From JACPRL01 sp035573715 (GTDB lineage Bacteria > Acidobacteriota > Terriglobia > Acidiferrales > 2-02-FULL-67-57), in assembly GCA_035573715.1 (NCBI GenBank), contig DATLZZ010000012.1, positions 1-31,385 on the forward strand: DNA of 31,385 bases, given 5' to 3'. A program made the translations under genes and the position numbers. The notes below the pieces were generated by a model. That model made no database searches. It worked only from the letters and a program-made list of their open reading frames with translations, and was not told the DNA's origin. Below are positions 8,701 to 16,637 of the stretch, in pieces. Within the stretch, counting starts at the first letter, position 1; every line of letters starts with the position of its first letter.

Positions 8701-9975
8701 ATGGGCCGTAGTGCCGCCCTCGTCCTCTGCGCTCTGCTCGTAGTTGGCGCAGCGGAACGCGCCCTGGCTGCGGAGAACTCCGTTCCTTCGTCCGCTGACG
8801 TCCGCATTCGCTACTACAAGGCGCGGCTGGGCGGTCCCGGCACGTATCCGATTTACGCGCGGCTGGGCGCGGCCTACATCCAGAAAGCGCGCGAAACCGG
8901 TCGGCTCCGCTACTACCGCGAGGCCGAGCGGTACCTTCTCCGCTCGCTCGAGTTCCAGCCCAACTACGAAGCTCTGCACTGGCTGAGTTCCGTCTATCTC
9001 GCCCAGCACCGCTTTCCCGAAGCCTTGCAAACGGCCGAAGAAGCCGTGCAAGCCATGCCCGACAGCAACACGCTCGGAAACCTGCTGGACGCTCACCTGG
9101 CAATCGGCGATATCGAGAAAGCATCAGGTCTTCTTGCGCGGATGAGCGAATTGCAACCCGGCTTTGAAGTCTCCGTCCGCCGCGCCAACCTGCAGCAATA
9201 TCACGGCGACCTGGAGGGCGCGCGGGAATCCTTCCTGCTAGCCTGCGCGCAGGCCGACGCCCACGCGTTGCCCGTCGATGCTCGTGCCTGGTGCCAGGTG
9301 CGGCTGGGCTCTCTGTGGCTGGCCGGATGTGACACCGAGCGCGCGGAAGCAGCCTACCGAAAGGGGCTCGAGCTATTTCCCGCATATCCTCTCGCGCAAG
9401 AGCACATCGCCGAGTTGCGCGCTGCTCAGGGTCGTGCGCCGGAAGCAATTCAGATATACAGAACCTTGCTCAAAGCCAATCCGGCTCCCGAGTTTCGGCT
9501 CGCGCTGGCGGATGCCCTGGAGCTCAACGGCCGCGCCGCCGACGCCGCCCGGCAGCGCACGCGAGCACGACGCGACATGCAGCGCTCGGTTGCGCGAGGC
9601 GAGCGCGTTTACCTGCGGCCTCTCGCCCTGCTGCTGACCGAAGACAAAGCCAGCGCGCCCGAAGCCTTGCGGCTCGCCGAACTTGACTGGAAGAACCGCC
9701 AGGATGCTTACGCCGCCGATACGCTGGCTTGGGCGCACTTCGCCAACGGACACCTGGACGAGGCTCAACGGGTTGCCGAAAAAGCCCTCAGCATCGGAAC
9801 GCGCAATCCGACGATCCTTCTTCATGCCGCGCGCATTTACCATTCACTGGGCGACAGGGAGCGTGCCCGAACGCTCCTCGCTCGGGCCGCAGCCTGCCGC
9901 GAGGCGCTCTCTCCCTCCGAGCGAGCCGCTGAGGATGAACTGGGAGCGGAGCTTTTGCAAGGCGGAAAGAGATAA
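8701..9975 (+). CDS. Exported TPR-repeat protein
   Basis: The 424-residue product has a signal peptide (SAALVLCALLVVGAAERALA) and then tetratricopeptide-like helix pairs almost to its end. Examples are the segments around EALHWLSSVYLAQHRFPEAL, AIGDIEKASGLLARMSELQP, AEAAYRKGLELFPAYPLAQE and LAWAHFANGHLDEAQRVAEK. TPRs are protein-binding scaffolds; no enzymatic motif is visible. It begins seven bases after the DUF4331 stop, and the pairing suggests the two exported proteins work together, which is inference. DUF971 starts nine bases after its stop. Confidence 0.85.
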   Translation: MGRSAALVLCALLVVGAAERALAAENSVPSSADVRIRYYKARLGGPGTYPIYARLGAAYIQKARETGRLRYYREAERYLLRSLEFQPNYEALHWLSSVYLAQHRFPEALQTAEEAVQAMPDSNTLGNLLDAHLAIGDIEKASGLLARMSELQPGFEVSVRRANLQQYHGDLEGARESFLLACAQADAHALPVDARAWCQVRLGSLWLAGCDTERAEAAYRKGLELFPAYPLAQEHIAELRAAQGRAPEAIQIYRTLLKANPAPEFRLALADALELNGRAADAARQRTRARRDMQRSVARGERVYLRPLALLLTEDKASAPEALRLAELDWKNRQDAYAADTLAWAHFANGHLDEAQRVAEKALSIGTRNPTILLHAARIYHSLGDRERARTLLARAAACREALSPSERAAEDELGAELLQGGKR

Positions 9976-9984
9976 AGAGGGCGA

Positions 9985-10356
9985 ATGGTCGACAATCCAC
10001 GCGCGGAACCCCTCAGCGTGCGCATCCTGCTGACCACGGGCGAAGGTGTGGCCATCGAATGGCGCGACGGCCACCGCAGCCGCTACACGTTTCCCTACCT
10101 GCGCCAGCATTGCCCCTGTGCCACCTGCCGCGACCGCCGCGCTCAAGGTCTGAGCGTCACGGGCGGCGCGGTGAAAAGCGACCTGCCGATATTCGAAGCC
10201 CCGGCCCGCGCCGTCCAGGCCGAGCCGGTGGGAAACTACGCTGTGCGCTTCACCTTCAGCGACGGCCACGCCACCGGCATCTATAGCTTCGAGTACTTCC
10301 GGGATATTTGCCCGTGCGAGGACTGCAACGCCGGCCGGAACCGCGGCGCTACTTGA
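9985..10356 (+). CDS. DUF971-family protein (GBBH-like N-terminal domain)
   Basis: This is a single-domain DUF971 protein of 123 residues, related to the N-terminal domain of gamma-butyrobetaine hydroxylase. Typical features are IEWRDGHRSRYTFPYLRQHC with CPCATCRD, and FTFSDGHATGIYSFEYFRDI with CPCEDC at the C-terminus. The Cys pairs are likely metal (Zn or Fe-S) ligands. Free-standing DUF971 proteins often occur with Mrp/ApbC iron-sulfur carriers, but none is here. It sits nine bases behind the TPR gene with AGAGGG as ribosome site. Its 3' end overlaps the convergent ACT gene by eight bases. Confidence 0.85.
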   Translation: MVDNPRAEPLSVRILLTTGEGVAIEWRDGHRSRYTFPYLRQHCPCATCRDRRAQGLSVTGGAVKSDLPIFEAPARAVQAEPVGNYAVRFTFSDGHATGIYSFEYFRDICPCEDCNAGRNRGAT

Positions 10357-10738
10357 GAAGCTGAGCGGCTTTCTTGAGGTCGGAGACCGCCATCACGATG
10401 AGGGCTCGGGGCGAGCCTTTCTCGATGCTGCCATAGAGGTAATCAATATTGATGTTGTGCTCGGCCAGCTTGCGGGTCACGCGGCCGAGCGCGCCCGGCT
10501 TGTCGGAGAGACGAACTGCGAACACTTTCTCTTCCGTAAACTTCAGGCCCATGCTCTCGAGCACTTTGCGCGCCGTTTCTTCGTGGTTCACCACCAGGCG
10601 CACGGTGCCCCAGCCGCGCACATCGGACGCCATGATGGCTTCAATGTTCACCGCCTTGGCGGCCAGCGCGCTGCAGGTTTCCGCCAGACTTCCCGGCCGG
10701 TTCTCCAGCAACACGGAAAACTGACTGACAATGGGCAT
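10349..10738 (-). CDS. Tandem ACT-domain protein
   Basis: The 129 residues form two ACT domains: FSVLLENRPGSLAETCSALA (about 6-70) and FAVRLSDKPGALGRVTRKLA (about 74-129). ACT domains bind amino acids or similar ligands and regulate metabolic enzymes. The free-standing tandem form has no enzyme domain, so the partner is unknown. The ATG at 10738 has AGGAG just upstream; the longer frame to 10783 adds an unconvincing Arg-rich start. It is the last gene of the minus-strand group with the STAS and RsbW genes, 78 bases from the former. Confidence 0.87.
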   Translation of the reverse strand: MPIVSQFSVLLENRPGSLAETCSALAAKAVNIEAIMASDVRGWGTVRLVVNHEETARKVLESMGLKFTEEKVFAVRLSDKPGALGRVTRKLAEHNINIDYLYGSIEKGSPRALIVMAVSDLKKAAQLLK

Positions 10739-10816
10739 CGTTTCTCCTGGGCCGAAGATGGAAACGCGCGGCAGGCGGCGCAACGCGCCCGCCCCGCCGC
10801 GCGGCGACGCGAGGTC

Positions 10817-11161
10817 CTAGCTGAAGCTCTTCACGGCGGCGCCTTCGTCGCCGTGGATTTCAAACACGGTGTAGAGCTTGGTTACGGTCAGCAAGTCGTT
10901 GACCTTGTCGGTCAGCGCGGCCAGCTTCAGTTGCCCGCCGCTGTTCTTCACGGTGGTGTAGCTGGAGACCAGCTCACCCAGGCCGGAGCTGTCGATGTAG
11001 CCCACCTGCCCCAGATTGAGCACGATCTTCCGCTTGCCCTGGTCCAGAAGATCGCGAAGCGTCTGGCGCAACTGCGCGCTGGCGTCACCCAGCGTCAGCC
11101 GCCCGTTGAGGTCGACCACCGTCACTTCGCCCGTTTCTCGCCTGCTGATTTTCAGACTCAC
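10817..11161 (-). CDS. Anti-anti-sigma factor (STAS domain, SpoIIAA/RsbV type)
   Basis: This single STAS domain of 114 residues should bind the anti-sigma kinase encoded just upstream and so release a sigma factor. The phosphorylated Ser lies in YIDSSGLGELVSSY (Ser58 or Ser59), the classical DSSGLG site. The start is GTG (11161-11159) overlapping the TGA of the kinase gene as GTGA, with AGGAG about eight bases upstream. This four-base overlap implies translational coupling and matched amounts of the two partners. No sigma factor or PP2C phosphatase lies nearby. Confidence 0.92.
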   Translation of the reverse strand: MSLKISRRETGEVTVVDLNGRLTLGDASAQLRQTLRDLLDQGKRKIVLNLGQVGYIDSSGLGELVSSYTTVKNSGGQLKLAALTDKVNDLLTVTKLYTVFEIHGDEGAAVKSFS

Positions 11162-11631
11162 GACTGTTTCTCCTTTTGCGAATTCGGTTCGCTGCTCCCC
11201 TTGTCATTGGAGGAAATCCTCTTGGTGATGGTCACCGTCGCGCCGCCGGTCCCGTTCGATCGTACCTGCAAATCGTCCACAAAGCAGCGGACGAGAAACA
11301 ACCCTCGCCCGGAGGTGCGAAGCAGGTTCTCATCCTGCCGCGGATCGGGCACGCAGGTCAAATCAAACCCCTTCCCCTGGTCGCGAACCTCGACCACCAG
11401 CCGGTCGCCGGAAAGCGAGAACCCCAGCCCGATGGCCTTGCTGGCGTCGCCGCGGTTGCCGTGCTCCAGGGCGTTGATGAGAACCTCGCGCACGGCCATG
11501 CTGAGCTTGTACTGCTCGTCCTCGTCGAGGCCAGCGGCTCCCGCCATGCCCCGCGCCAATTCCTCGCCCAGGTCAACGGACTCGATGCGGCTCTCGAGCG
11601 TCACCTGGACGCGGCGCGGCTCAGCGCTCAT
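11158..11631 (-). CDS. RsbW/SpoIIAB-like anti-sigma serine kinase (HATPase_c)
   Basis: This 157-residue GHKL-fold kinase would phosphorylate the STAS partner on Ser and sequester a sigma factor or another target. The ATP-binding boxes are intact: N box REVLINALEHGN (Asn53), G1 box DQGKGFD (84-90) and G2 box SGRGLFLVRCFVDD (107-120). The N-terminal ~20 residues precede the first strand, as in RsbW. The ATG at 11631 is preceded by a G-rich stretch, not a perfect ribosome site. The gene overlaps the STAS gene by four bases. Acidobacterial genomes carry many such pairs, so the target cannot be told from here. Confidence 0.9.
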   Translation of the reverse strand: MSAEPRRVQVTLESRIESVDLGEELARGMAGAAGLDEDEQYKLSMAVREVLINALEHGNRGDASKAIGLGFSLSGDRLVVEVRDQGKGFDLTCVPDPRQDENLLRTSGRGLFLVRCFVDDLQVRSNGTGGATVTITKRISSNDKGSSEPNSQKEKQS

Positions 11632-11713
11632 TGGCCCCGTGCCATGCTTGAGGATCCCCTCCTTCGGCAGAACTCCAGTCTACACGCGCCCGCCAGCGTT
11701 CGTCAATCGAGCC

Positions 11714-13051
11714 TCACTTGTGTACCACACCATCTTTGATGACGCGGGTCACATGCCGCAGCGCTTCCATCGAGCGCAGCGGGTCGCCGTCGACCACGAT
11801 GATGTCGGCCAGTTTGCCCGGTGCGATGGTGCCCAGGTCGTCCCGCTTCAGCAGCCGCGCCGGCCAGAAGGTGGCGGCGCGGATGGCATCCATCGGCGAA
11901 ACCCCCAGCCGGACGAAGGTATCCAGCTCTCGCCAGGTGGAATCGAAGTGGAAGTTCATCGGGATGCCCGAGTCGGTGCCGGTGATGAGGGTGACGCCGG
12001 TCGAGCGCATCTGCTGGAACTTGTTGGCGAGCGTGGGAACGCGGCGGCGCACCACCAGGAAGTAGGCCATGCGTTCGGGATGGTCGAGCGAGTGCCGCAC
12101 GTCCTCGTAGATGTCCGCCGGCAGGTCGGCCTTCAACCGCGGGTCGTCGAGCCGCTCCGGGAATTCGTCTACCGTGTACGGATAAAGATACAGCCCCTCG
12201 ATGGTCGGGCACCAATAAAGCGTGGCATTGCGCTCCCGCACCAGCGCCAGAACGTCCTCGGGATAGCCGGGCTGCGTGGCGAGGCCCGTGTGTTCGATGG
12301 AGTCCACACCCGTCTGCGCCGCGCGGCGGATTTCCTCGGCACGATGCGCGTGCGCCACCACGTGCTTGCCGGCCGCGTGCGCGGTCTCGACGATGGCTTT
12401 CAACTCGTCCAGTGTCATCTGGTCCTGGTCAATCACCTTGATGAGATCGACCCCGGCGTCAATCAGCTTCTGCGTTTTAGCGCGGGCATCGTCCGTCCCG
12501 TGCACCTCCCAGCGGAACTCAGCCTCGACGGGCCGCACGGTCTTCTGCAAGAACGGCCCGCTGGCGAAGACGCGCGGTCCGGGGATTTCTCCGCGGTTGA
12601 TGCGGTCGCGGACGGCGAGGATGTCGTCGAGCGGCGCGCCCACGTCGCGCACCGTGGTCACGCCCGCCATGAGGAGCTGTTTGGCGGCGATGGGCATGAT
12701 GACGTCGCGGAACTTGCTGCGGTAGGTCGCGTCCCAATGGTCGTAGTCGGAATGGCCGAGGAGCATCAGGTGGACGTGCATGTCCATCAGCCCGGGCAGC
12801 ACGGTCTGGCCTTCGGTGGAGATCACGCGGGCACCGGCGGGAATCGCCACCTCGCCCTGCCGGCCCACGGCTTCGATGCGGTTGCCGCGCACCAAGACGA
12901 CTGAGTTCTCCAGCGGTGGCCCGCCGTAGCCATCAATCAGCCGCCCGCCCACCAGCGCAAGAACTGGCTCGCCCTGTGGCTGGGCGTGCAGCGGCGCCGC
13001 GCTCAACAGAACAAGTCCTGCCAGGCTGCAAAGCAGGAACCCGCGCCGCAT
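11714..13051 (-). CDS. Exported metal-dependent amidohydrolase (imidazolonepropionase/prolidase-like)
   Basis: The 445-residue product has a signal peptide (FLLCSLAGLVLLSAAPLHA) and the amidohydrolase-superfamily TIM barrel. Metal and catalytic residues are all visible: H92-x-H94 in MDMHVHLM, the bridging Lys205 (DLIKVIDQDQMT), His234/His236 (VVAHAH), His254 (SIEHTG) and Asp360 (TGTDSG). The small beta-sandwich domain comes from both ends (LVGGRLIDGYGG; GKLADIIVVDGDPL). Relatives hydrolyse Xaa-Pro or other dipeptides and cyclic amides, so the substrate is open. The ATG at 13051 has AGGAGG just upstream. It precedes the RsbW gene by 82 bases. Confidence 0.88.
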   Translation of the reverse strand: MRRGFLLCSLAGLVLLSAAPLHAQPQGEPVLALVGGRLIDGYGGPPLENSVVLVRGNRIEAVGRQGEVAIPAGARVISTEGQTVLPGLMDMHVHLMLLGHSDYDHWDATYRSKFRDVIMPIAAKQLLMAGVTTVRDVGAPLDDILAVRDRINRGEIPGPRVFASGPFLQKTVRPVEAEFRWEVHGTDDARAKTQKLIDAGVDLIKVIDQDQMTLDELKAIVETAHAAGKHVVAHAHRAEEIRRAAQTGVDSIEHTGLATQPGYPEDVLALVRERNATLYWCPTIEGLYLYPYTVDEFPERLDDPRLKADLPADIYEDVRHSLDHPERMAYFLVVRRRVPTLANKFQQMRSTGVTLITGTDSGIPMNFHFDSTWRELDTFVRLGVSPMDAIRAATFWPARLLKRDDLGTIAPGKLADIIVVDGDPLRSMEALRHVTRVIKDGVVHK

Positions 13052-13119
13052 GAGCTCCTCCTGGAAAGGATTGGGAAAGGCGGGATTCTACCACTCGCCG
13101 GCAAACCTGCAACTGCGAA

Positions 13120-14016
13120 CTAACGGGATTGGGCGGCCCTGAGCTCTTCGTCGAGAAACGCGAAGAAGCTCTCCGGGCGCAGGTAGCCGGTTAACGGCGT
13201 GCCATTGACGAAGAAGCCGGGCGTGGCTTCGAGCCCCAACTTCTGCGCTTCCTGCAAGTCGCGCGAGACGATTTCGTGCGTGGCCGGGTCGTCCATGCAG
13301 CGGCCCATGGCGGTCGCGTTCAGGCCCACCTGTCCGGCGAGAGCCAGAATGCCCGCGCGGCCTTGCTTGACCTGATTGCCGTTTTCAAAGAACTTGTCGT
13401 GCAGCGCCCAGAACTTGTCCTCGCTCTGCTGGTGCGCGCAGACGGCGGCGTAGGCCGCCTGGGCCGACGCCGAGCTCAGGATGGGCAAGTGCTTGATGAC
13501 CAGGCGCACGTTCGCGCCATAGCGCTGCAGCATGGCTTTCTCTTCCGTCTGGTAAAAGAGATGGCAATAGCCGCAGGTGTAGTCGAGGTATTCGACCACC
13601 GTCAGTGGCGCCTCCGCCGGTCCCCGGCTCGGCGCACCCGCAAGCTGAATCTGGTCTCGGAAAGCGCGGAAGGGATCGGCGAGGTCGTACTCGAGACGGT
13701 AGCTGCCATCCCGTTCTTTGAACGCCACGCGTTGGGCGTCGCGGCTGACGCGGAACTCCTCCAACTGGTACCGGGTCACGCCCTGCACCGCGTCGAATTC
13801 AGCCAGGTAGTAGTTCGGATTCGATGGGTCCACTCGAGCGGTGCGGAAATCGAGCCGCGCGTCGGAGCGCAGCCGCATGATCTTGCGCAGGGCCGCGTCG
13901 TGGGTGCGGGCCCACTCGGCGTTCACCGGCCCCGCCGATTGCCGCGCCGCGAAGATGAGTCCGCTGGCCAGACCCAGCAGCAATACCAGACTTCCGATGC
14001 GAGTCATCATCCACAT
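13120..14016 (-). CDS. DsbA-like thiol-disulfide oxidoreductase, membrane-anchored or exported
   Basis: The product is a periplasmic thioredoxin-fold protein of the DsbA/DsbC-like (Thioredoxin_4) type, of 298 residues from 14016. It has an N-terminal hydrophobic segment (IGSLVLLLGLASGLIFAA), a ~100-residue N-terminal domain of unknown role, then the redox domain with C148-G-Y-C151 (LDYTCGYCHLF), VIKHLPI, and the cis-Pro loop ATPGFFVNG near the end. It should oxidise or isomerise disulfides in exported proteins. Start choice is uncertain: ATGs at 14016, 14010 and 14007 all precede the hydrophobic segment and none has a strong ribosome site. The frame reaches 14151, but that part looks noncoding. 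Confidence 0.85.
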   Translation of the reverse strand: MWMMTRIGSLVLLLGLASGLIFAARQSAGPVNAEWARTHDAALRKIMRLRSDARLDFRTARVDPSNPNYYLAEFDAVQGVTRYQLEEFRVSRDAQRVAFKERDGSYRLEYDLADPFRAFRDQIQLAGAPSRGPAEAPLTVVEYLDYTCGYCHLFYQTEEKAMLQRYGANVRLVIKHLPILSSASAQAAYAAVCAHQQSEDKFWALHDKFFENGNQVKQGRAGILALAGQVGLNATAMGRCMDDPATHEIVSRDLQEAQKLGLEATPGFFVNGTPLTGYLRPESFFAFLDEELRAAQSR

Positions 14017-14071
14017 GAGTCTAGCATAATTCCACGCGCCGAGCGGCCCGCTACTGTCGCTCCGACCGGCG

Positions 14072-14077
14072 TATAAT
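14072..14077 (+). promoter_or_regulatory. -10 box upstream of the cNMP-binding protein gene
   Basis: A perfect TATAAT lies 38 bases before the ATG at 14116. The sequence at the expected -35 position does not resemble TTGACA, so a sigma70 promoter with a weak -35 or an activator is possible. Confidence 0.45.
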
Positions 14078-14115
14078 CGCACCGCTTGTACAGTCCGCAC
14101 CGAGAGGGTCCAACC

Positions 14116-14970
14116 ATGGCATGCGACGCTTCCCTGCTGGCAGGGATTCATTTCTTTGAGCTCCTATCCGATGAAGACCGCAAGGCGCTGGCCAACGTAG
14201 TCGATTTGGTTACGCTGAAGGACGGCAACACGCTGTTCCACGCCGGCGAGCCGGGCGACGCGCTCTACATCGTGCGCTCGGGCGAGGTCGAGCTCTACAT
14301 CAAGGACACCGCCGGGCAGAAGATCGTCCTCAACGTTGCCCAGGAGGGCGACTTCTTCGGCGAGCTGGCCTTGCTCGACGAAGGGCCGCGCACCGCCACC
14401 GCCACAGCGCTCTCCGACACCCAACTGCTGGCGCTGGGGCGCGAAGACCTGCTTCTGCTGTTCCAGAAGAACCCCGACGCCGCGCTGCACATGCTGGCGT
14501 CGCTCGGCCGGATGACGCGCAAAGCCGATGAGCTGCTGCGCACCCGCGTGTCCCGCAACGTCAACGAGGAAGAGGAGGAGATCCTCACCTTCGGCCAGCG
14601 CGTGGCCGACAAGGTCGCCCAGTTCGGCGGCTCGTGGACCTTTATCATCCTCTTCAGCATCTTCCTGGTCGGATGGATGGCTTTCAACGTGTACCTGAGC
14701 TCCAAGGCCTTCGATCCGTTCCCGTTTATCCTGCTGAATCTGGCGCTCTCCACCATCGCCGCGCTTCAGGCGCCGGTCATCATGATGAGCCAGAACCGCC
14801 AGGCAGCCAAAGACCGCCTGAAGTCCGACCTGGAGTATCAGGTGAACCTCAAGGCGGAGCTCGAGGTGGCCCACCTGCACGAGAAGACCGACCGGCTCTA
14901 CGAAAGCGTGGTGGAGCGGCTGACGCGCATCGAAAAGATGCTGAAGCCGCCGGCCAATCAGGCCCAGTAA
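14116..14970 (+). CDS. Cyclic-nucleotide-binding domain fused to DUF1003 membrane domain
   Basis: The 284-residue product combines a CRP-type cNMP-binding domain (about 5-125: LFHAGEPGDALYIVRSGEVE, then FFGELALLDEGPRTATATA with Arg92 in the phosphate-binding cassette) with a DUF1003 domain (about 155-260). The latter has two membrane helices (WTFIILFSIFLVGWMAFNVY and PFILLNLALSTIAALQAPVI) and ends in a charged coiled coil. It would be an inner-membrane protein sensing a cyclic nucleotide or similar ligand on the cytoplasmic side; no output enzyme or DNA-binding domain is present. The ATG at 14116 has GAGAGGG upstream. Its 3' end overlaps the convergent yifB by 13 bases. Confidence 0.9.
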   Translation: MACDASLLAGIHFFELLSDEDRKALANVVDLVTLKDGNTLFHAGEPGDALYIVRSGEVELYIKDTAGQKIVLNVAQEGDFFGELALLDEGPRTATATALSDTQLLALGREDLLLLFQKNPDAALHMLASLGRMTRKADELLRTRVSRNVNEEEEEILTFGQRVADKVAQFGGSWTFIILFSIFLVGWMAFNVYLSSKAFDPFPFILLNLALSTIAALQAPVIMMSQNRQAAKDRLKSDLEYQVNLKAELEVAHLHEKTDRLYESVVERLTRIEKMLKPPANQAQ

Positions 14971-16496
14971 GTGCGATCGAGCGTGCGGTACTGCACGGCC
15001 TCAGAGACGTGCTTGGCGGCAATCGCCGCGCTGCCTTCCAGATCGGCAATCGTCCGCGCCACTTTCAGGATGCGGTCGTGGGCGCGCGCGCTCAGCCCCA
15101 GCCGCGTGATGGCGTCTTCGAGGTGCTTCTCGGAGACCGCATCAATGGTGCAGTACTTGCGCACCAGCTTCGACGGCATCTGCGCATTGCAGTAAATCTT
15201 CTCGCCGCGAAAACGCTCGAGCTGCCGCTGCCGCGCCTGGGCGACGCGCGCACGGATGACGGCGGAATCCTCCGTCGGCGCCGGCCCGCGCAACTCCTTG
15301 TACCGCACGGCCGGCACGTCAATGTGGATATCAATGCGGTCGAGCAGCGGGCCGGAGATCTTCGAGACGTAGCGCTCAATCTGCGGCTTGGTGCAGCGGC
15401 ACTCGCGCGTCGGGTCGTTGAAGTACCCGCACGGGCAGGGGTTCATCGCCGCCGCCAGCAGGAAGCGCGCGGGAAAAGTCAGACTGGTCATGGCGCGCGA
15501 AATAGTGACGACTCCATCTTCCAGCGGCTGGCGCAACACCTCGAGCGCGTTGCGCTGGAACTCCGGCAGCTCGTCCAGAAACAGAACGCCGTTGTGGGCC
15601 AGCGAAACCTCACCCGGCCGCGGAATGGTGCCGCCGCCGATGAGCCCGGCGTCGGAAATGGTGTGGTGCGGCGAGCGAAAGGGCCGCGTGCCCACCAGCC
15701 CGCGCCCGTCGCGCAGCAGTCCGCTGACGCTGTGAATCTTTGTCGTCTGGAGCGCCTCTTCCAAGGTCAGCGGCGGCAGGATGGTGGGAATGCGCTTGGC
15801 CAGCATCGTCTTGCCGGAGCCCGGCGGGCCGATCATGATGATGTTGTGGCCGCCGGCGCAGGCGACCTCCAGGGCGCGCTTGGCGTGCTGCTGGCCGCGG
15901 ACGTCGCGCAGGTCGATGCCGTACTCGCTGGCTTCCTCCAGCAGGTTCTCCGCTTCCACGCGCACCGCCACGGCGGACTCGGGATCGTTGATGAGGTCCA
16001 CCACCTGCGGCAGCGAATTCGCTGCATGGACAGCGATGCCCTCAACCACCGCGGCCTCGCGCGCATTTTCCTCCGGAACCACAAGTCGCCGAACGCCCGC
16101 TTGGCGCGCCGCCATGGCAATCGGCAGCGCCCCGCGCACCGAGCGCACCATCCCGCCCAGCGCCAGCTCGCCGACAAAGAGGAACTCGTTCAGGTCGCGC
16201 CCGAAGAACGCGCCGGTGGCGCCCAGAATGCCCAGCGCCATGGGCAGGTCGAAGCCCGAGCCTTCCTTCTTGATGTCGGCCGGCGCCAAGTTGACGGTGA
16301 TGTTTTGAAAGGTCGGATAATTGAACCCGCAATTCTTGATGGCGGCCCTGATGCGCTCGCGGCTTTCCTTCACCGCCGCGTCGGGCAGGCCGACAGTCGT
16401 GAAAGTTCCGTCGCCGCCCTGCGCCAGATCGACCTCGACCTGGACGACGTAGGCGTCGATTCCGAATAACGCCGCGCTCTGCGTCTTGAACAGCAT
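14958..16496 (-). CDS. YifB/ComM-family Mg-chelatase-like AAA+ ATPase
   Basis: The 512-residue product has a Lon-protease-S5-like N-terminal domain (about 20-160, SGFDLPMALGILGA), an AAA+ Mg-chelatase domain with Walker A GPPGSGKT (223-230) and Walker B VLFLDE (304-309), a NPCPCGYF/CRC Cys cluster, and the C-terminal domain (RAHDRILKVARTIADLEG). ComM, the characterised member, is a hexameric helicase that extends branch migration during natural transformation. No other competence gene is in the window. The ATG at 16496 starts MLFKTQSAALFGIDA, the normal family start; the frame to 16550 is longer but has no family support. Confidence 0.93.
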   Translation of the reverse strand: MLFKTQSAALFGIDAYVVQVEVDLAQGGDGTFTTVGLPDAAVKESRERIRAAIKNCGFNYPTFQNITVNLAPADIKKEGSGFDLPMALGILGATGAFFGRDLNEFLFVGELALGGMVRSVRGALPIAMAARQAGVRRLVVPEENAREAAVVEGIAVHAANSLPQVVDLINDPESAVAVRVEAENLLEEASEYGIDLRDVRGQQHAKRALEVACAGGHNIIMIGPPGSGKTMLAKRIPTILPPLTLEEALQTTKIHSVSGLLRDGRGLVGTRPFRSPHHTISDAGLIGGGTIPRPGEVSLAHNGVLFLDELPEFQRNALEVLRQPLEDGVVTISRAMTSLTFPARFLLAAAMNPCPCGYFNDPTRECRCTKPQIERYVSKISGPLLDRIDIHIDVPAVRYKELRGPAPTEDSAVIRARVAQARQRQLERFRGEKIYCNAQMPSKLVRKYCTIDAVSEKHLEDAITRLGLSARAHDRILKVARTIADLEGSAAIAAKHVSEAVQYRTLDRTYWA

Positions 16497-16573
16497 CGTG
16501 GCTCGAGTGCCCGCTAGGGTATGCAAAGCGCCCGCCGGTTTCAATAGCAAACGCAGCGGCGAAATCGCCCCGG

Positions 16574-16602
16574 TTTACACTGCCGCGCAAACCTGCTATT
16601 TT
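16574..16602 (+). promoter_or_regulatory. Sigma70-like promoter for the glycosyltransferase-methyltransferase gene
   Basis: TTTACA (16574-16579, 5 of 6) and TATTTT (16597-16602, 4 of 6) are separated by exactly 17 bases, 35 bases before the ATG at 16638, in the divergent gap with yifB. Confidence 0.5.
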
Positions 16603-16637
16603 CGCCCTTAGTCCTCGGGCCGGCGCCGGACACGAAC

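Noticed and set aside
10457..12904. 815-codon forward ORF
   Set aside because: It is the antisense of the ACT, STAS, RsbW and amidohydrolase genes, each of which shows intact motifs.
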